Source of the DNA: Macrostomum hystrix
Taxonomy: Eukaryota > Platyhelminthes > Macrostomidae
DNA: 64,000 nt
Direction of reading: 5' to 3'
Assembly (NCBI GenBank): GCA_950097015.1
Contig: CATNEN010000030.1
Span: 1,907,001-1,971,000 of the forward strand
Shown here: positions 11,657 to 22,962 of the stretch, one piece after another
How the letters are laid out: each line of letters starts with the position of its first letter
Position numbering within the stretch: position 1 is the first letter of the stretch
Notes under the pieces: generated by a model
Databases searched by the model: none
Seen by the model: the letters and a program-made list of their open reading frames with translations, nothing else
Told to the model about the DNA's origin: nothing
Position numbers and translations under genes: made by a program

Positions 11657-13230
11657 AAAAACCTACGGAAATATCTTGTAGGAGGCTAAAAGATAATTCA
11701 TATTTGTTGTTTAATTATTCTATTGTTGTTACGATTATAATAACACATGAGGTTTATACTTGGTTCAGCAATAATGAAGCATTTGATTATACTTCATGGA
11801 TTATGGAACGTATTATCGATTCTCTATGAACCGCTTGCGCCATGCGCGACCACTCACCCAATTCATTGGGGAGGAGGGTTAGGAGTGGGGTTGAATTCGT
11901 TCTGTCTATCCGCTGGGTGGGGAAGCACCGTGTACGCCCACCGCCCTCCAATACTGCAGTTGGTTGACTCTTCAACGTCCAGAAACCCAGAAACCCGTCC
12001 CTGTGCATCGGCGTATCGTAAATTCGACCGAGAATGTACAAACTTGTGCATGCTTTTCAGACACAACTATAGTGACTGGACAAGCTGTGTGACCCCACTT
12101 ACGTTACTTTTAAGTCGACCCCTTATGGCATTACTCTTATTTAAACGAGAAAGTCATGAGTAAAACGAAAAGGTCTAGTCTAGGACAGTCTATACTGTAA
12201 TAAAGTAAGCATAGGGCCTACCTGAATCGTTCATCCCATAGCCCATACTCTCCATAGCTAGGGAGATTCATATATTAATTAAGCAGCTTAGGAAGGAAGA
12301 CATGGAATTGTTTAACACCAAGTGTAAAATGCCAGAGCCCACCAAATAAAGAAAAACAAACTCATCTATAAATAAATGACATTGGCCTATGTAAATACAT
12401 TATCTCAACACTTTAACCACAATAAATATAGACTTTAGTCTGCCCAAGCAACATAGGGGTAGCCTGGGTAGGGCCTATTGGCACAAAGGATTTTAGAATT
12501 TAGAATTAGGAAAGCTCACATTGAAAGCTGATGTCCTCTTGGGTAGGCCTAATAACATTTTTTGCTTTTGAAAAGATATAGATAGACCTATTTTATTTTT
12601 TGTAGAGCATGATCTAATTACACTATAGGCCTAACTAGATTTTAGCCTAGCTATTAGCACTAGACTCTAGACTAGAGGATGCTTGCAAAAAAAGTTAATG
12701 ATTTATAGCCATAGGCCTAGCTAGGCCTAGGGACTAGCTAAAAAGCCTAAGCTCTATTTCTATCTGATTCTTTTGTGGCTTTGCTTAGGGCCTACAGACT
12801 TACAGGCTTAATAATTGGCCCTACATAGGCCTAGTTTAATATAAAGTATATTTTATGACAAATTGAGTCAATCAATCATTATGCACGCATTAGGCCTAGG
12901 CCTATTCACATAGTATATATGCATTTTTTCTTGATTGCTATGTTTCCATAACAGAACAATATTGGAAATTTAGCAAAATGTATTATTGTCTTTATTTAGC
13001 CCATTTGTTTAGGTTTTCTTAGGATTCTGGTAAGAAATCTAGTCTATTAGGCCTAGGCTTAGAATTAATAATGAAAACATATATTTACATAGACATACAT
13101 TGATATGAGATCTTGTATATACTAGGCCTATTATAGGTAGATTATGCTATTTTAGATAGAAGCCTAGCTAATATGATTTAGTGTGTATAGGCCTACCATC
13201 AATGATGAGAACCTAAATCCAGCTAAGATA
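11657..13230. other. AT-rich intergenic DNA enriched in AGGCCT
   Basis: No gene seen. From about 12180 the sequence holds ten AGGCCT hexamers in about 1 kb, often inside TAGGCCTA or CTAGGCCTAG, plus several GGGCCT. The enrichment resumes weakly after the SINE, at 13840-14340. A GC-richer patch at 11820-12020 was not recognised. Confidence 0.6.
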
Positions 13231-13243
13231 GATTTATTAGCTA

Positions 13244-13819
13244 CTTACTTACTTAATTGCAGGGGGGCCTGGGGCACTTGACGCACAAGCGCAGGAACGG
13301 CATGCCCCCAGGCCGGCGAACTAGGCGGGAGTCGCCCATCGCGCCATCTAGACCCCTGAACACAGGCACCTCATACACAGCCGCAAGCCAAGCGGGGAAG
13401 GGGGCGGCAGCCGGAGTGCCTCTCACCCCAGGCCCGCACACACACAGAGCCGACCAAACCAGGGGAGGACTTAGATGCCTGAGGGGTTGGGACGAGAGGA
13501 CCAAGCCACGCGCGCAGACGGCTGGTGAAACCTCGCCGCTCAGAGCACGCATGGCTGGTGCACACCCGCCCCACCCCCATACAACGCCTCACACCCGGCC
13601 CAACGCACAAACACAAACACAAACAAGCAGGCATGCAGAAGGCAGGAGCGAAGCTATTATTTCAAGCTTTGATTGCACGAAATATGGTGCACCTCCGCCG
13701 GTCGCTACTGTCCAAACCCCCCCAACAAGTACCGAAATTAATCGTGACTTGAAGGGTGAATCGAACTAGCGTCCTTTGGAGTGCGAGGCAGCGACGTTAG
13801 CCGCTGACCCCACTCGCCC
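13244..13819 (-). mobile_element. GC-rich tRNA-derived SINE, family 3, with 13-bp target-site duplication
   Basis: GATTTATTAGCTA occurs at 13231-13243 and 13820-13832, exactly flanking the insert. Read on the minus strand it starts with a tRNA-like head: A box TGGGGTCAGCGG and B box GTTCGATTC. A GC-rich body of about 480 bp follows, then a tail of AAGT repeats. The contrast with the AT-rich surroundings is sharp. An open frame of 170 codons inside it is probably fortuitous. Confidence 0.85.
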
Positions 13820-14342
13820 GATTTATTAGCTATCTTGATAGTATAATAGGTGATACCAATAGCTTAGTATAACTATCTATTTCTGACTTAGCTAGCTAAT
13901 ATTAGGTAGATTTTTGTTAAGAATTAGGCCATTGACCAGGTAAATTAATGTCAATTAAATTAACCAAAAAGTATCAAAGTTGATATTTAAATTGAAGTTT
14001 CTAATTTATTAAAGCTAAATTTTCATAAGCTAAGTTGTAAAGAAATTGAAAAAATATAGACACTTGAGTCATGGCTATGTTTAAGTTAGCTATATAGTCC
14101 TATATAGGCACTATCCTATATTACCTGTCTGAGCTTAATTAACAAAAATTAGGCCTGTAGTCATACGAGCAAGTTTCATATATAGACAAAAAACAAATAT
14201 AAAGATAAAACATGGCATAGAATTTCACAAAATAAATATTTTAAAATTTATAAATTCAGCTAAAATTGTTTTATGAAGCTAGGCTATAGGCCACTACAGC
14301 ATGCCTAGCTAGATTCTAATAAACTAGATGATTCATTTCTAG

Positions 14343-17135
14343 GTCATCTGTTCCACTGGAGGCAGCATCAGTGGCAGAAGTTCGAGCATAATCTCACCTT
14401 TTGGCGGTGCACCTGTGCACAGTCTCAGTGGCAGTAGCAACAGTGCTGGCCTTGTTGCCATGACAACAACAACCACTGGCATGGATGCCTCTAGCAGTGG
14501 AATCTGCAGCTACAATGCCACAATGGCAGCTGCAGCAGTCCCGCCATTTTGCAACGATGGCGGCGGCAGTGGCGGGTACATTTCCTTGAGCTATCAGCAT
14601 CCAATGCAGCAGCCGCATCACCAGCAGCTGCAGCAGATGCTGGGCGGCGGTCATGGCTATAGTGATATGCCTCATCATCTGCACAGTCCGCACCTGCATC
14701 ATGTTCAGCCACATAGTCAGCAGCCCCAGCATCTCCTTCATCATCAGCAGCATCAGCACTATGTTCAGCAGTTGCAGCTGCCCCTAACTGAGCCCCTATT
14801 GCAGCCGCAGCAGCAGCAGCATCCCGTTTCCATAGTAACCATTCGCGGTGATGAATTTAATATCGGCGACATCGAGGAAGACGAGGACGATGAGGATGGA
14901 GTGGGTGATGACAGAGACTCGAGTGGTCTATCGTCAGCTATGAGAGACAGTGGCGATTGTGGAAACAACGGCATCGCGCCTCCTAAAAATAGACCGCAAC
15001 GCGGTGGTGGAACTCGTAAATTCAAGGCTGAACAGGTAAAGAAAATTCACATTGTTTATGCTGCTTTGAATATGTTCGCAATTCCAAAGTCAGAGTGTCG
15101 CCGTTTTCAGATGCCAATGGAATTAAAATCCCATCCAAATAGGGGCAGGATCCTCGGTTGTTAAATAACTGATCTGAGTATTGAAATCCTGACATCTTGA
15201 GTTTGAGATCCCCAGGTCTGGGATATGAGATCCATATATCTCGGATATGGGATATGAGATCTGGGATATCCACGCCAGTCACACTCCCCCCAATTCCACG
15301 CCAGTCACACTCCCCCCTATTCCACGCCAGTCACACTCCCCCAAATTCTACGCCAGTCACACTCTCCCCAATTCCACGCCACTCACACTCCCCCCAATTC
15401 CACGCCAGTCACACTCCCCCCCCAATTCCACCCCAGTCACACTCCCCCCCAATTCCACGCCAGTCACACTCCCCCCAATTCCACGCCAGTCACACTCCCT
15501 CCCCCAATTCCACCCCAGTCACACTCCCCCCCAATTCCACGCCAGTCACACTCCCTCCCAATTCCACGCCAGTCACACTCCCCCCAATTCCACGCCAGTC
15601 ACACTCCCCCCCAATTCCACGCCAGTCACACTCCCCCCCAATTCCACGCCAGTCACACTCCCCCCAATTCCACGCCAGTCACACTCCCCCAAATTCTACG
15701 CCAGTCACACTCCCCCAATTCCACGCCACTCACACTCCCCCCAATTCCACGCCAGTCACACTCCCTCCCCCAATTCCACCCCAGTCACACTCCCCCCCAA
15801 TTCCACGCCAGTCACACTCCCTCCCAATTCCACGCCAGTCACACTCCCCCCAATTCCACGCCAGTCACACTCCCCCCAATTCCACGCCAGTCACACTCCC
15901 TCCCCCAATTCCACCCCAGTCACACTCCCCCCCAATTCCACGCCAGTCACACTCCCTCCCAATTCCACGCCAGTCACACTCCCCCCAATTCCACGCCAGT
16001 CACACTCCCCCCAATTCCACGCCACTCACACTCCCCCCAATTCCACGCCACTCACACTCCCCCCAATTCTACGCCAGTCACACTCCCCCCAATTCTACGC
16101 CACTCACACTCCCCCCAATTCTACGCCAGTCACACTCCCCCCAATTCTACGCCACTCACACTCCCCCCCAATTCCACGCCAGTCACACTCCCCCCAATTC
16201 TACGCCAGTTACACTCCCCCCAATTCTACGCCAGTCACACTCCCCCCAATTCTACGCCAGTCACACTCCCCCCCAATTCTACGCCAGTCACACTCCCCCC
16301 AATTCCACGCCAGTCAGATTCCCCCCAATTCCACGCCAGTCAGACTCCGGGAATTCCACGCCAGTCACACTCCCCCCAATTCCACGCCACTCACACTCCC
16401 CCCAATTCCACGCCACTCACACTCCCCCCAATTCCACGCCAGTCACACTCCCCCCCCCAATTCTACGCCAGTCACACTACCCCCAATTCTACGCCAGTCA
16501 CACTCCCCCCAATTCCACTCCAGTCAGATTCCCCCCCCCCCAATTCTACGCCAGTCACACTCCCCCCAATTCCACGCCAGTCACACTCCCCCCAAATTCT
16601 ACGCCAGGCGCACCCGGAGGAGTCGCAGCGTCGCGAGAAGCGCCGAGAGCGCAACCGCGTTGCCGCCGCCAAGTGCCGCAAGAAACGGCAGGACCGTATC
16701 GAGTGCCTGACGGAGGCTGTGCGCGACCTGGAAACCGACAATGCCCAGTTGGAGGCGACCGTCTCGCAGCTGATTGGTCGCCGCAGTCAGCTCATTAGCG
16801 AGGTTCGCGCGCACCAGCTTCGCTGTCACGATTCTGGCAAACTACTTGCTGAAGCAGCCGCCGCCGCTGCCGCCGCCGCCGCCGTCACAACTGAGCTGCC
16901 GCAGGCGCCGTTATCGTCAATCGGCGACGAGCTAGACGAAGGTAGCGAGTCCTGTCCGAGTTCGTCTAGCCGCTGCGGAGTCGGGGCGCCGCCTAGTCTA
17001 GGCTCGTCCTTTAGCAACGGCCTGCTGACAGCCGCTGTGCCGTCTGAGCTGAACCAGCAGCAGCAGCAGCAGCAGGGTATGGCCGCTGAATTCCCTGTTG
17101 ATGAAGCTGTCTCCTCCGATTTTATGCCACTGTAA
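14343..17135 (+). CDS. bZIP transcription factor 1 (AP-1/ATF3-like), 5' end not found
   Basis: Two exons are clear: 14343-15035 (231 codons, phase 0) and 16608-17135 (175 codons plus stop). The first is rich in Gln, His and Gly/Ser and ends with an acidic run and TRKFKAEQ. The second opens with a complete basic region (RRERNRVAAAKCRKKRQ, with the N-x7-R DNA-contact pattern). Five leucines follow at seven-residue steps, ending in RAHQLRC as in the Fos/ATF3/JDP2 group. An Ala run, a Ser-rich region and a Gln run make up the C-terminus. It should bind AP-1/CRE-type DNA as a dimer in the nucleus. The exon at 14343 begins after an acceptor, so at least one upstream exon is missing. Three AATAAA signals at 18234-18267 probably end the transcript. 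Confidence 0.85.
15272..16607 (+). repeat. About 26-bp minisatellite filling the bZIP1 intron to its 3' splice site
   Basis: About 50 units beginning ATTCCACGCCAGTCACACTC with a C run of variable length. The last unit, CTACGCCAG at 16599-16607, supplies the acceptor AG of the bZIP exon, and the C-rich part supplies its pyrimidine tract. The open frames of about 500 codons through the array are repeat artefacts. Confidence 0.95.
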
Positions 17136-18270
17136 GCCATGAAAGTGACATCAGAAATGATTATGCAAGGCTTGTCCAGCCTACTGTACTAAGCACTAGT
17201 TGCTAATCGGTTTGCATGAGTTAATTATGCTGCCGGGCGTATATCTTGAGCTCTTCTTTTATTGACTTTTTTATCATATTTGTTAAGCAGCGTCAGCATG
17301 CCCGAGTTTGTGAGTCTTTTTACTTTTGATTTTCCGTAGTGCTTTTTACCTATTAAAGCAGTTTTTTAACGAAGACAAATCTGATGAGTACATTTTGATT
17401 TATGATTCATTTTCTCACCTTTTTTGGCCGCCTCTTGCGGTCTTCTTTGAGCAGACTTTACCTGCGTCAGCTTTGTAAATCTCTGCTTTTAGTGTCATAC
17501 TTTTTTCTGCTCAATTAATCCGGTTCTCTTGATGCAATGGCTGCCTGTAGCATTGTGAGCAGCTGCTTCCCAGTTCAGTCCCTGAGCTCAACTATTGTGG
17601 GACAAAAGTGAATTGAAACAAAGTTTTCCGCTAAAGGAATCAGTAAATAAATTCCACCTTCATTTTTTAGTCAGTTCACAAAGCTAAAACTGTATTTATG
17701 CTATTAAACGCGCCAAGCTGTTTGTTCTGTGCGTTTATAAATAATTAACGCTTTATTATGTAGCTAATTCTTTTGTTTCATTCTGTTTTTATGTCAGTCA
17801 GTTTTAGCCAAATATTGTGTGTGCTTTTACATTAAGTCTGCAATTATAAACTAGCTTTTTGTAAATGTGAAAATGCTAGCAATCAATCCTGTTTGTTGCT
17901 TTTCTATTCTTTGCTTCAATTGGGGTAAACGAATTTGTTAATCTCGCCAGTTTTTTGTTTCTGTTAGCCAAACCGTTTTCTGTAATCTTGTCTTGTATGA
18001 AATAGCTTTGATTTAATTCCGTCTGCAGCACTGCTCCCTTACTACTCATAGTACTGCACACGACACTTTTTATAATCATCATGACGCCACGTTTTATTGT
18101 GCCAGCCGGTATCCATAATATTTACTCATTGTTTTGTTATAATTACTTAATAGTTTAATTAAACTCCAGGTGCTTTTTTAATCAAATTAAATGCCACTAT
18201 GTTTATCTATTGTTCTAGTTTATTTATATGCTAAATAAACTGTACAAAAAATAAAGAAATCAATAAAACG
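17136..18270 (+). other. Probable 3' UTR of bZIP gene 1
   Basis: AT-rich sequence without coding signal after the bZIP1 stop. It ends with three AATAAA hexamers (18234, 18250, 18262), consistent with a long 3' UTR. Confidence 0.5.
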
Positions 18271-18740
18271 TAAATGGCAGACATGTTTGTGTTTCCTCTG
18301 GGGGCATTTTTAATGATGGCAGATAGTTTAAGTTTCTTTGAAGCTCGTCTAACTGATTCAGTGATTTTATTAAATAACAGAGGGTTGTAGCCTAGCCAGT
18401 CGTTAGAGCGTCGGACTATAACGACTTAAAGGTCGAGGGTTCCTTCCCGAATCCACAGGAACAATCCTTTAGCATTTAGCAAGACACTTAACTTTGCATT
18501 TCTTCTGTTGTGACGCAGCCCTCACCTCTGCCCTATCATTTTCATCTCTTTCCCATTCCCTGCCCCGCCAGTCGGCTAGCGTGCCCCCCACCCCAGTTCA
18601 TATGTATCGATCGCCCCAGCCTACCCCTAATTGTTGAATGTACATCTCACCCGCCTTGCCCTCTTACCCCACCCCCTGTTTGTTTTGTCGCTAAAGCCCG
18701 GAGTTCTGTGGTTCTGTGGTTCTGTGGCGTCCCCCTAGTC

Positions 18741-19657
18741 CATGGGTCGGCAACCTCCGGCCCGCGGGCCAGATGCGGCCTTCGAAGCTCCCAAATCCGG
18801 CCCTTACCTCCTAACACCTACTCTACACAGTACACCATATCTCACCTCTCCCCTGTCTCACCTCTCCCCTGTCTTATCTCTCCCCTGTCTTATCTCTCCC
18901 CTGTCTCATCTCTCCCCTGTCTCACCTCTCCCCTGTCTCATCTCTCCCCTGTCTCACCTCTCCCCTGTCTCACCTCTCCCCTGTCTTATCTCTCCCCTGT
19001 CTCATCTCTTCCCTGTCTCATCCCTCCCTATCTCATCCCTCCCCTGTCTCATCTCTCCCCTGTCTCACCTCTCCCCTGTCTCATCTCTCCCCTGTCTCAC
19101 CTCTCCCCTGTCTTATCTCTCCCCTGTCTCATCTCTTCCCTGTCTCATCCCTCCCTATCTCATCCCTCCCCTGTCTCATCTCTCCCCTGTCTCACCTCTC
19201 CCCTGTCTCATCTCTCCCCTGTCTCACCTCTCCCCTGTCTTACCTCTCCCCTGTCTCAACTCTCCCCTGTCTCACCTCTCCCCTGTCTCACCTCTCCCCT
19301 GTCTTATCTCTCCCCTGTCTCATCTCTTCCCTGTCTCATCCCTCCCTATCTCATCCCTCCCCTGTCTCATCTCTCCCGTCTCATCTCTCCCCACCTGTCT
19401 TATCTCTCCCCTTTTTCATCGCTCCCCTGTCTCATCTCTCCCAGCCTGTCTCATCTCTCCCAGCCTGTCTTATCTCTCCCCTGTCTTATCTCTCTTGCGT
19501 CTTATCTCCCCCGTCTCATCTCTCTTGCGTCTTATCTCCCCCGTCTCATCTCTCACCTGTCTGATCTCTCCTGTGTCTCATCTCTCCCATTTCTTCATGC
19601 GGCCCGCCGTCGTCTTTAAGATCCTCTCTTTAGCCCGCTATAAATTGCCGACCCCTG
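18741..19657 (+). mobile_element. Non-autonomous hAT-type element carrying a minisatellite
   Basis: An exact 8-bp duplication, CCCTAGTC, flanks the element (18733-18740 and 19658-19665). The left end reads CATGGGTCGGCAACC and the right end is the inverse of CAGGGGTCGGCAA, a terminal type known for many hAT elements. GGCCCGC-rich subterminal sequences lie inside both ends. There is no transposase. About 750 bp of the 917 bp is a 16-bp tandem array. Confidence 0.85.
18833..19600 (+). repeat. 16-bp minisatellite inside the hAT element
   Basis: Units read TCTCATCTCTCCCCTG, with TCTCACC and TCTTATC variants. The same unit makes up the array at 45336-47015 and, inverted, a short one at 44590-44698. 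The open frames over it are artefacts. Confidence 0.9.
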
Positions 19658-19767
19658 CCCTAGTCCATGGACTGAACAGCTGTACACAGCCTTTAGATAG
19701 CCGCGATAGCTGTCGGCTGCACATGTGGTCCAATTAGGGCGAGTATAATTAATTATTCTTAGTTTTT

Positions 19768-20000
19768 AAGTGGGGGCTAACCCCCAAGGCACAGTGAGAG
19801 TGTACACTGCCTGAAGATGAAAAATACCCCGGCAGGTGTACACACCTGTTGGAGAATGTTGCCTGCTTGCGGTATCTGTGTGCGTGCGTCTGCTTGGGGG
19901 TCAGCTGAATAGGCAGAACTGCCTGTCTCACTGACTGCTGACTGACTGTCGCTGAATGTTGCACCAAGTTACCCACAGTCGAAGCTCTGATTATTATAAT
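19768..20000 (+). mobile_element. SINE family 2, 5'-truncated copy
   Basis: Matches the central and 3' part of the copy at 30628-30965: GGCTAACCCCCAAGGCACAG, the GTGTACACACCTG segment, AGGCAGAACTGCCT and an A/T-rich end. The tRNA-like head is missing. It follows directly on the tail of the family 1 SINE. Confidence 0.65.
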
Positions 20001-20423
20001 TTATTAATGTCCTTAGCAACTAACACGTTTACTAGGCGGGGCCGCGTGTTATCTAATAGGCGCAACAAAGATATTAATCTCAAGGCCCATGGTCTAAAAC
20101 CCAGATGTGCCATTTATCTATACTTGGTCAATTGTACATGTACTTAAAGCAGGTCAACTCTCGGAGCATATTATTTTTCAGTTTTCAGTTATGTTCTTAT
20201 TATTTGTTAAATAGAGAAATTTATTTATATTCCCGATTTTATCTACTTCTAAAATTAGCTGCCAAGCTGACTGCCTTGCACAGTGTAAACCTGGACTGTC
20301 ACGTGTCTATGAGCTCTCCGCAGCACAAATCTGAAAGTTCCCAGTAAAGCTAGCTGTATCAGCATGAATAGTTTTTTTACTATCTAAAAAAGGAAGACTA
20401 TGTGGGGCCATATTTCAGAACTA

Positions 20424-21400
20424 CATGCTTTCAAACTGTGACAGACATGCTTTCAAACTGTGACAGACATGCTTTGAAACAGTGACAGACATGCTTTCAA
20501 ACTGTGACAGACAGGCTTTCAAACTGTGACAGACATGCTTTGAAACTGTGACAGACATGCTTTCAAACTGTGACAGACATGCTTTCAAACTGTGACAGAC
20601 ATGCTTTCAAACTGTGACAGACATGCTTTCAAACTGTGACAGACATGCTTTCAAACTGTGGCAGACAGGCTTTGAAACTGTGACAGACAGGCTTTGAAAC
20701 TGTGACAGACATGCTTTGAAACAGTGACAGACATGCTTTGAAACTGTGACAGACAGGCTTTGAAACAGTGACAGACATGCTTTGAAACTGTGACAGACAT
20801 GCTTTGAAACTGTGACAGACATGCTTTGAAACTGTGACAGACATGCTTTGAAACTGTGACAGACATGCTTTGAAACTGTGACAGACAGGCTTTGAAACTG
20901 TGACAGACATGCTTTGAAACTGTGACAGACAGGCTTTGAAACTGTGACAGACATGCTTTGAAACAGTGACAGACATGCTTTCAAACTGTGACAGACATGC
21001 TTTCAAACTGTGACAGACATGCTTTCAAACTGTGGCAGACAGGCTTTCAAACTGTGACAGACATGCTTTCAAACTGTGACAGACATGCTTTCAAACTGTG
21101 ACAGACATGCTTTGAAACAGTGACAGACATGCTTTGAAACTGTGACAGACATGCTTTGAAACTGTGACAGACATGCTTTGAAACTGTGACAGACATGCTT
21201 TGAAACTGTGACAGACATGCTTTGAAACTGTGACAGACAGGCTTTGAAACTGTGACAGACATGCTTTGAAACTGTGACAGACATGCTTTGAAACTGTGAC
21301 AGACATGCTTTGAAACAGTGACAGACATGCTTTGAAACTGTGACAGACAGGCTTTGAAACTGTGACAGACATGCTTTGAAACTGTGACAGACATGCTTTG
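20424..21400 (+). repeat. 22-bp minisatellite
   Basis: About 44 units of GCTTTGAAACTGTGACAGAC plus AT. Two sub-variants (TTTCAAA and TTTGAAA) occur in blocks. It lies between bZIP genes 1 and 2. Long minus-strand open frames here are artefacts. Confidence 0.95.
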
Positions 21401-22088
21401 TGACATAATCCTACGACTCGTTTCTCAACTATTTTTAAGCGTACAGTAATTGAGTCTCAATCTGTTTCGGTAATTCGCGCACTGTCATCATCAAGGCCAA
21501 GTTAAGCTTAGTTTTTTTCAAAGCTTCCAGAAACCATTGGCGGGAAGCCCTGCCGCCGGCCCAGGGCTTTGCAAGATTTTCGTGGACCTTTGGCCGCCTC
21601 CCTCGCCTCCCTGGAAGGAAAATGTTCACTCCGCGTGAGCCACTAGGAATGAGCCGTAGACCATAATGTACGCGAGAAAAAAGCAGCGAGTGACGAAATG
21701 TCTAAAAATAGCCACAGCCAGGGCTTGCTCCGCCGTTTAACTGGCATGCGGTCACACGCGGCCCAGCATTTAGTTTTCTCCTTGCAGGAGCCGCTGAAAA
21801 TTATTAAAGAAGGTGCGCAGGCCTTGTCTGTTCCGGTCATCGAAGAGGGAGCTGTGTCGAAACGCTTGACATTGAATTTTCTGCGACACTGCTAAGTCGG
21901 CTTTGCCTAGGCAAAGGTAAGATGAGGCTATGCTTTTCAACTATAGTAACAGCACCGCTTGCCAGTTTCAGTATACATTTGCTCAATAGTCTAGGTTTAT
22001 GGGAAATCTACTCGCAACTTATCAATATCCGATAATTGGATACAGTATTCAACTCCTCAAAAAAAAAACCAAAATTGAGTATTTCAAC
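21401..22088 (+). other. Possible 5' exon of bZIP gene 2
   Basis: GC-richer sequence at 21520-21914 ends in a strong donor, GGCAAAG followed by GTAAGA at 21915. An ATG at 21698 opens 65 codons but stops at 21893, before the donor. The segment may therefore be 5' UTR, or coding in another frame. Confidence 0.3.
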
Positions 22089-22857
22089 AATTCTTTTCTG
22101 TCATTCATTCTGTCTGTTCTGTCAATCAGTCTGTTCTGTCAATCAGTCTGTTCTGTCAATCAGTCTGTTCTGTCAATCTGTCTGTTCTGTCAATCAGTCT
22201 GTTCTGTCAATCTGTCTGTTCTGTCAATCAGTCTGTTCTCTCAATCAGTCTGTTCTGTCAATCAGTCTGTTCTGTCAATCTGTCTGTTCTGTCAATCAGT
22301 CTGTTCTCTCAAACAGTCTGTTCTCTCAAACAGTCTGTTCTGTCAATCAGTCTGTTCTGTCAATCAGTCTGTTCTGTCAATCTGTCTGTTCTGTCAATCT
22401 GTCTGTTTTGTCAATCAGTCTGTTCTGTCAATCTGTCTGTTTTGTCAATCAGTCTGTTCTGTCAATCAGTCTGTTCTGTCAATCAGTCTGTTCTGTCAAT
22501 CAGTCTGTTCTGTCAATCAGTCTGTTCTGTCAATCTGTCTGTTCTCTCAAACAGTCTGTTCTGTCAATCAGTCTGTTCTGTCAATCAGTCTGTTCTGTCA
22601 ATCTGTCTGTTCTGTCAATCTGTCTGTTTTGTCAATCAGTCTGTTCTGTCAATCTGTCTGTTTTGTCAATCTGTCTGTTCTGTCAATCAGTCTGTTCTGT
22701 CAATCAGTCTGTTCTGTCAATCAGTCTGTTCTGTCAATCTGTCTGTTCTGTCAATCTGTCTGTTTTGTCAATCAGTCTGTTCTGTCAATCTGTCTGTTTT
22801 GTCAATCTGTCTGTTCTGTCAATCAGTCTGTTCTGTCAATCAGTCTGTTCTGTCGAT
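22089..22857 (+). repeat. 17-bp minisatellite in the intron before bZIP gene 2
   Basis: About 45 units of CTGTTCTGTCAATCAGT with CAATCTGT and CTCAAACAGT variants. It ends about 105 bases before the acceptor at 22962. The + strand open frames are artefacts. Confidence 0.95.
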
Positions 22858-22962
22858 CTGAACTCATTACTCACACGTTATTCATTAGGCTAATTTAAGG
22901 TCTTCTTAGACCCTCAAATTAAGTTTTCTGACGACATTTCCTGCCCCTTGTTTCGACCTCAG

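Larger units (their letters stand above)
18381..19767 (+). mobile_element. SINE family 1 copy split by a hAT-type insertion
   Basis: Head at 18381-18740 (GGGTTGTAGCCTAG, B-box relic, AGCAAGACACTTAAC) and tail at 19658-19767 (GTCCATGGACTGAACAGCTG, ending TTATTCTTAG). Both parts align in order with the full copy at 4673-4991. The interruption is the element at 18741-19657. Confidence 0.75.

Noticed and set aside
11747..12163. 138-codon open frame after the mariner
   Set aside because: No recognisable domain, splice support or compositional bias.
13257..13769. 170-codon open frame
   Set aside because: Lies entirely within the GC-rich SINE; few stops are expected there.
15197..16798. Open frames of about 490-530 codons
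   Set aside because: They run through a minisatellite without stops and match no protein. Only the part from 16608 in the bZIP frame is coding.
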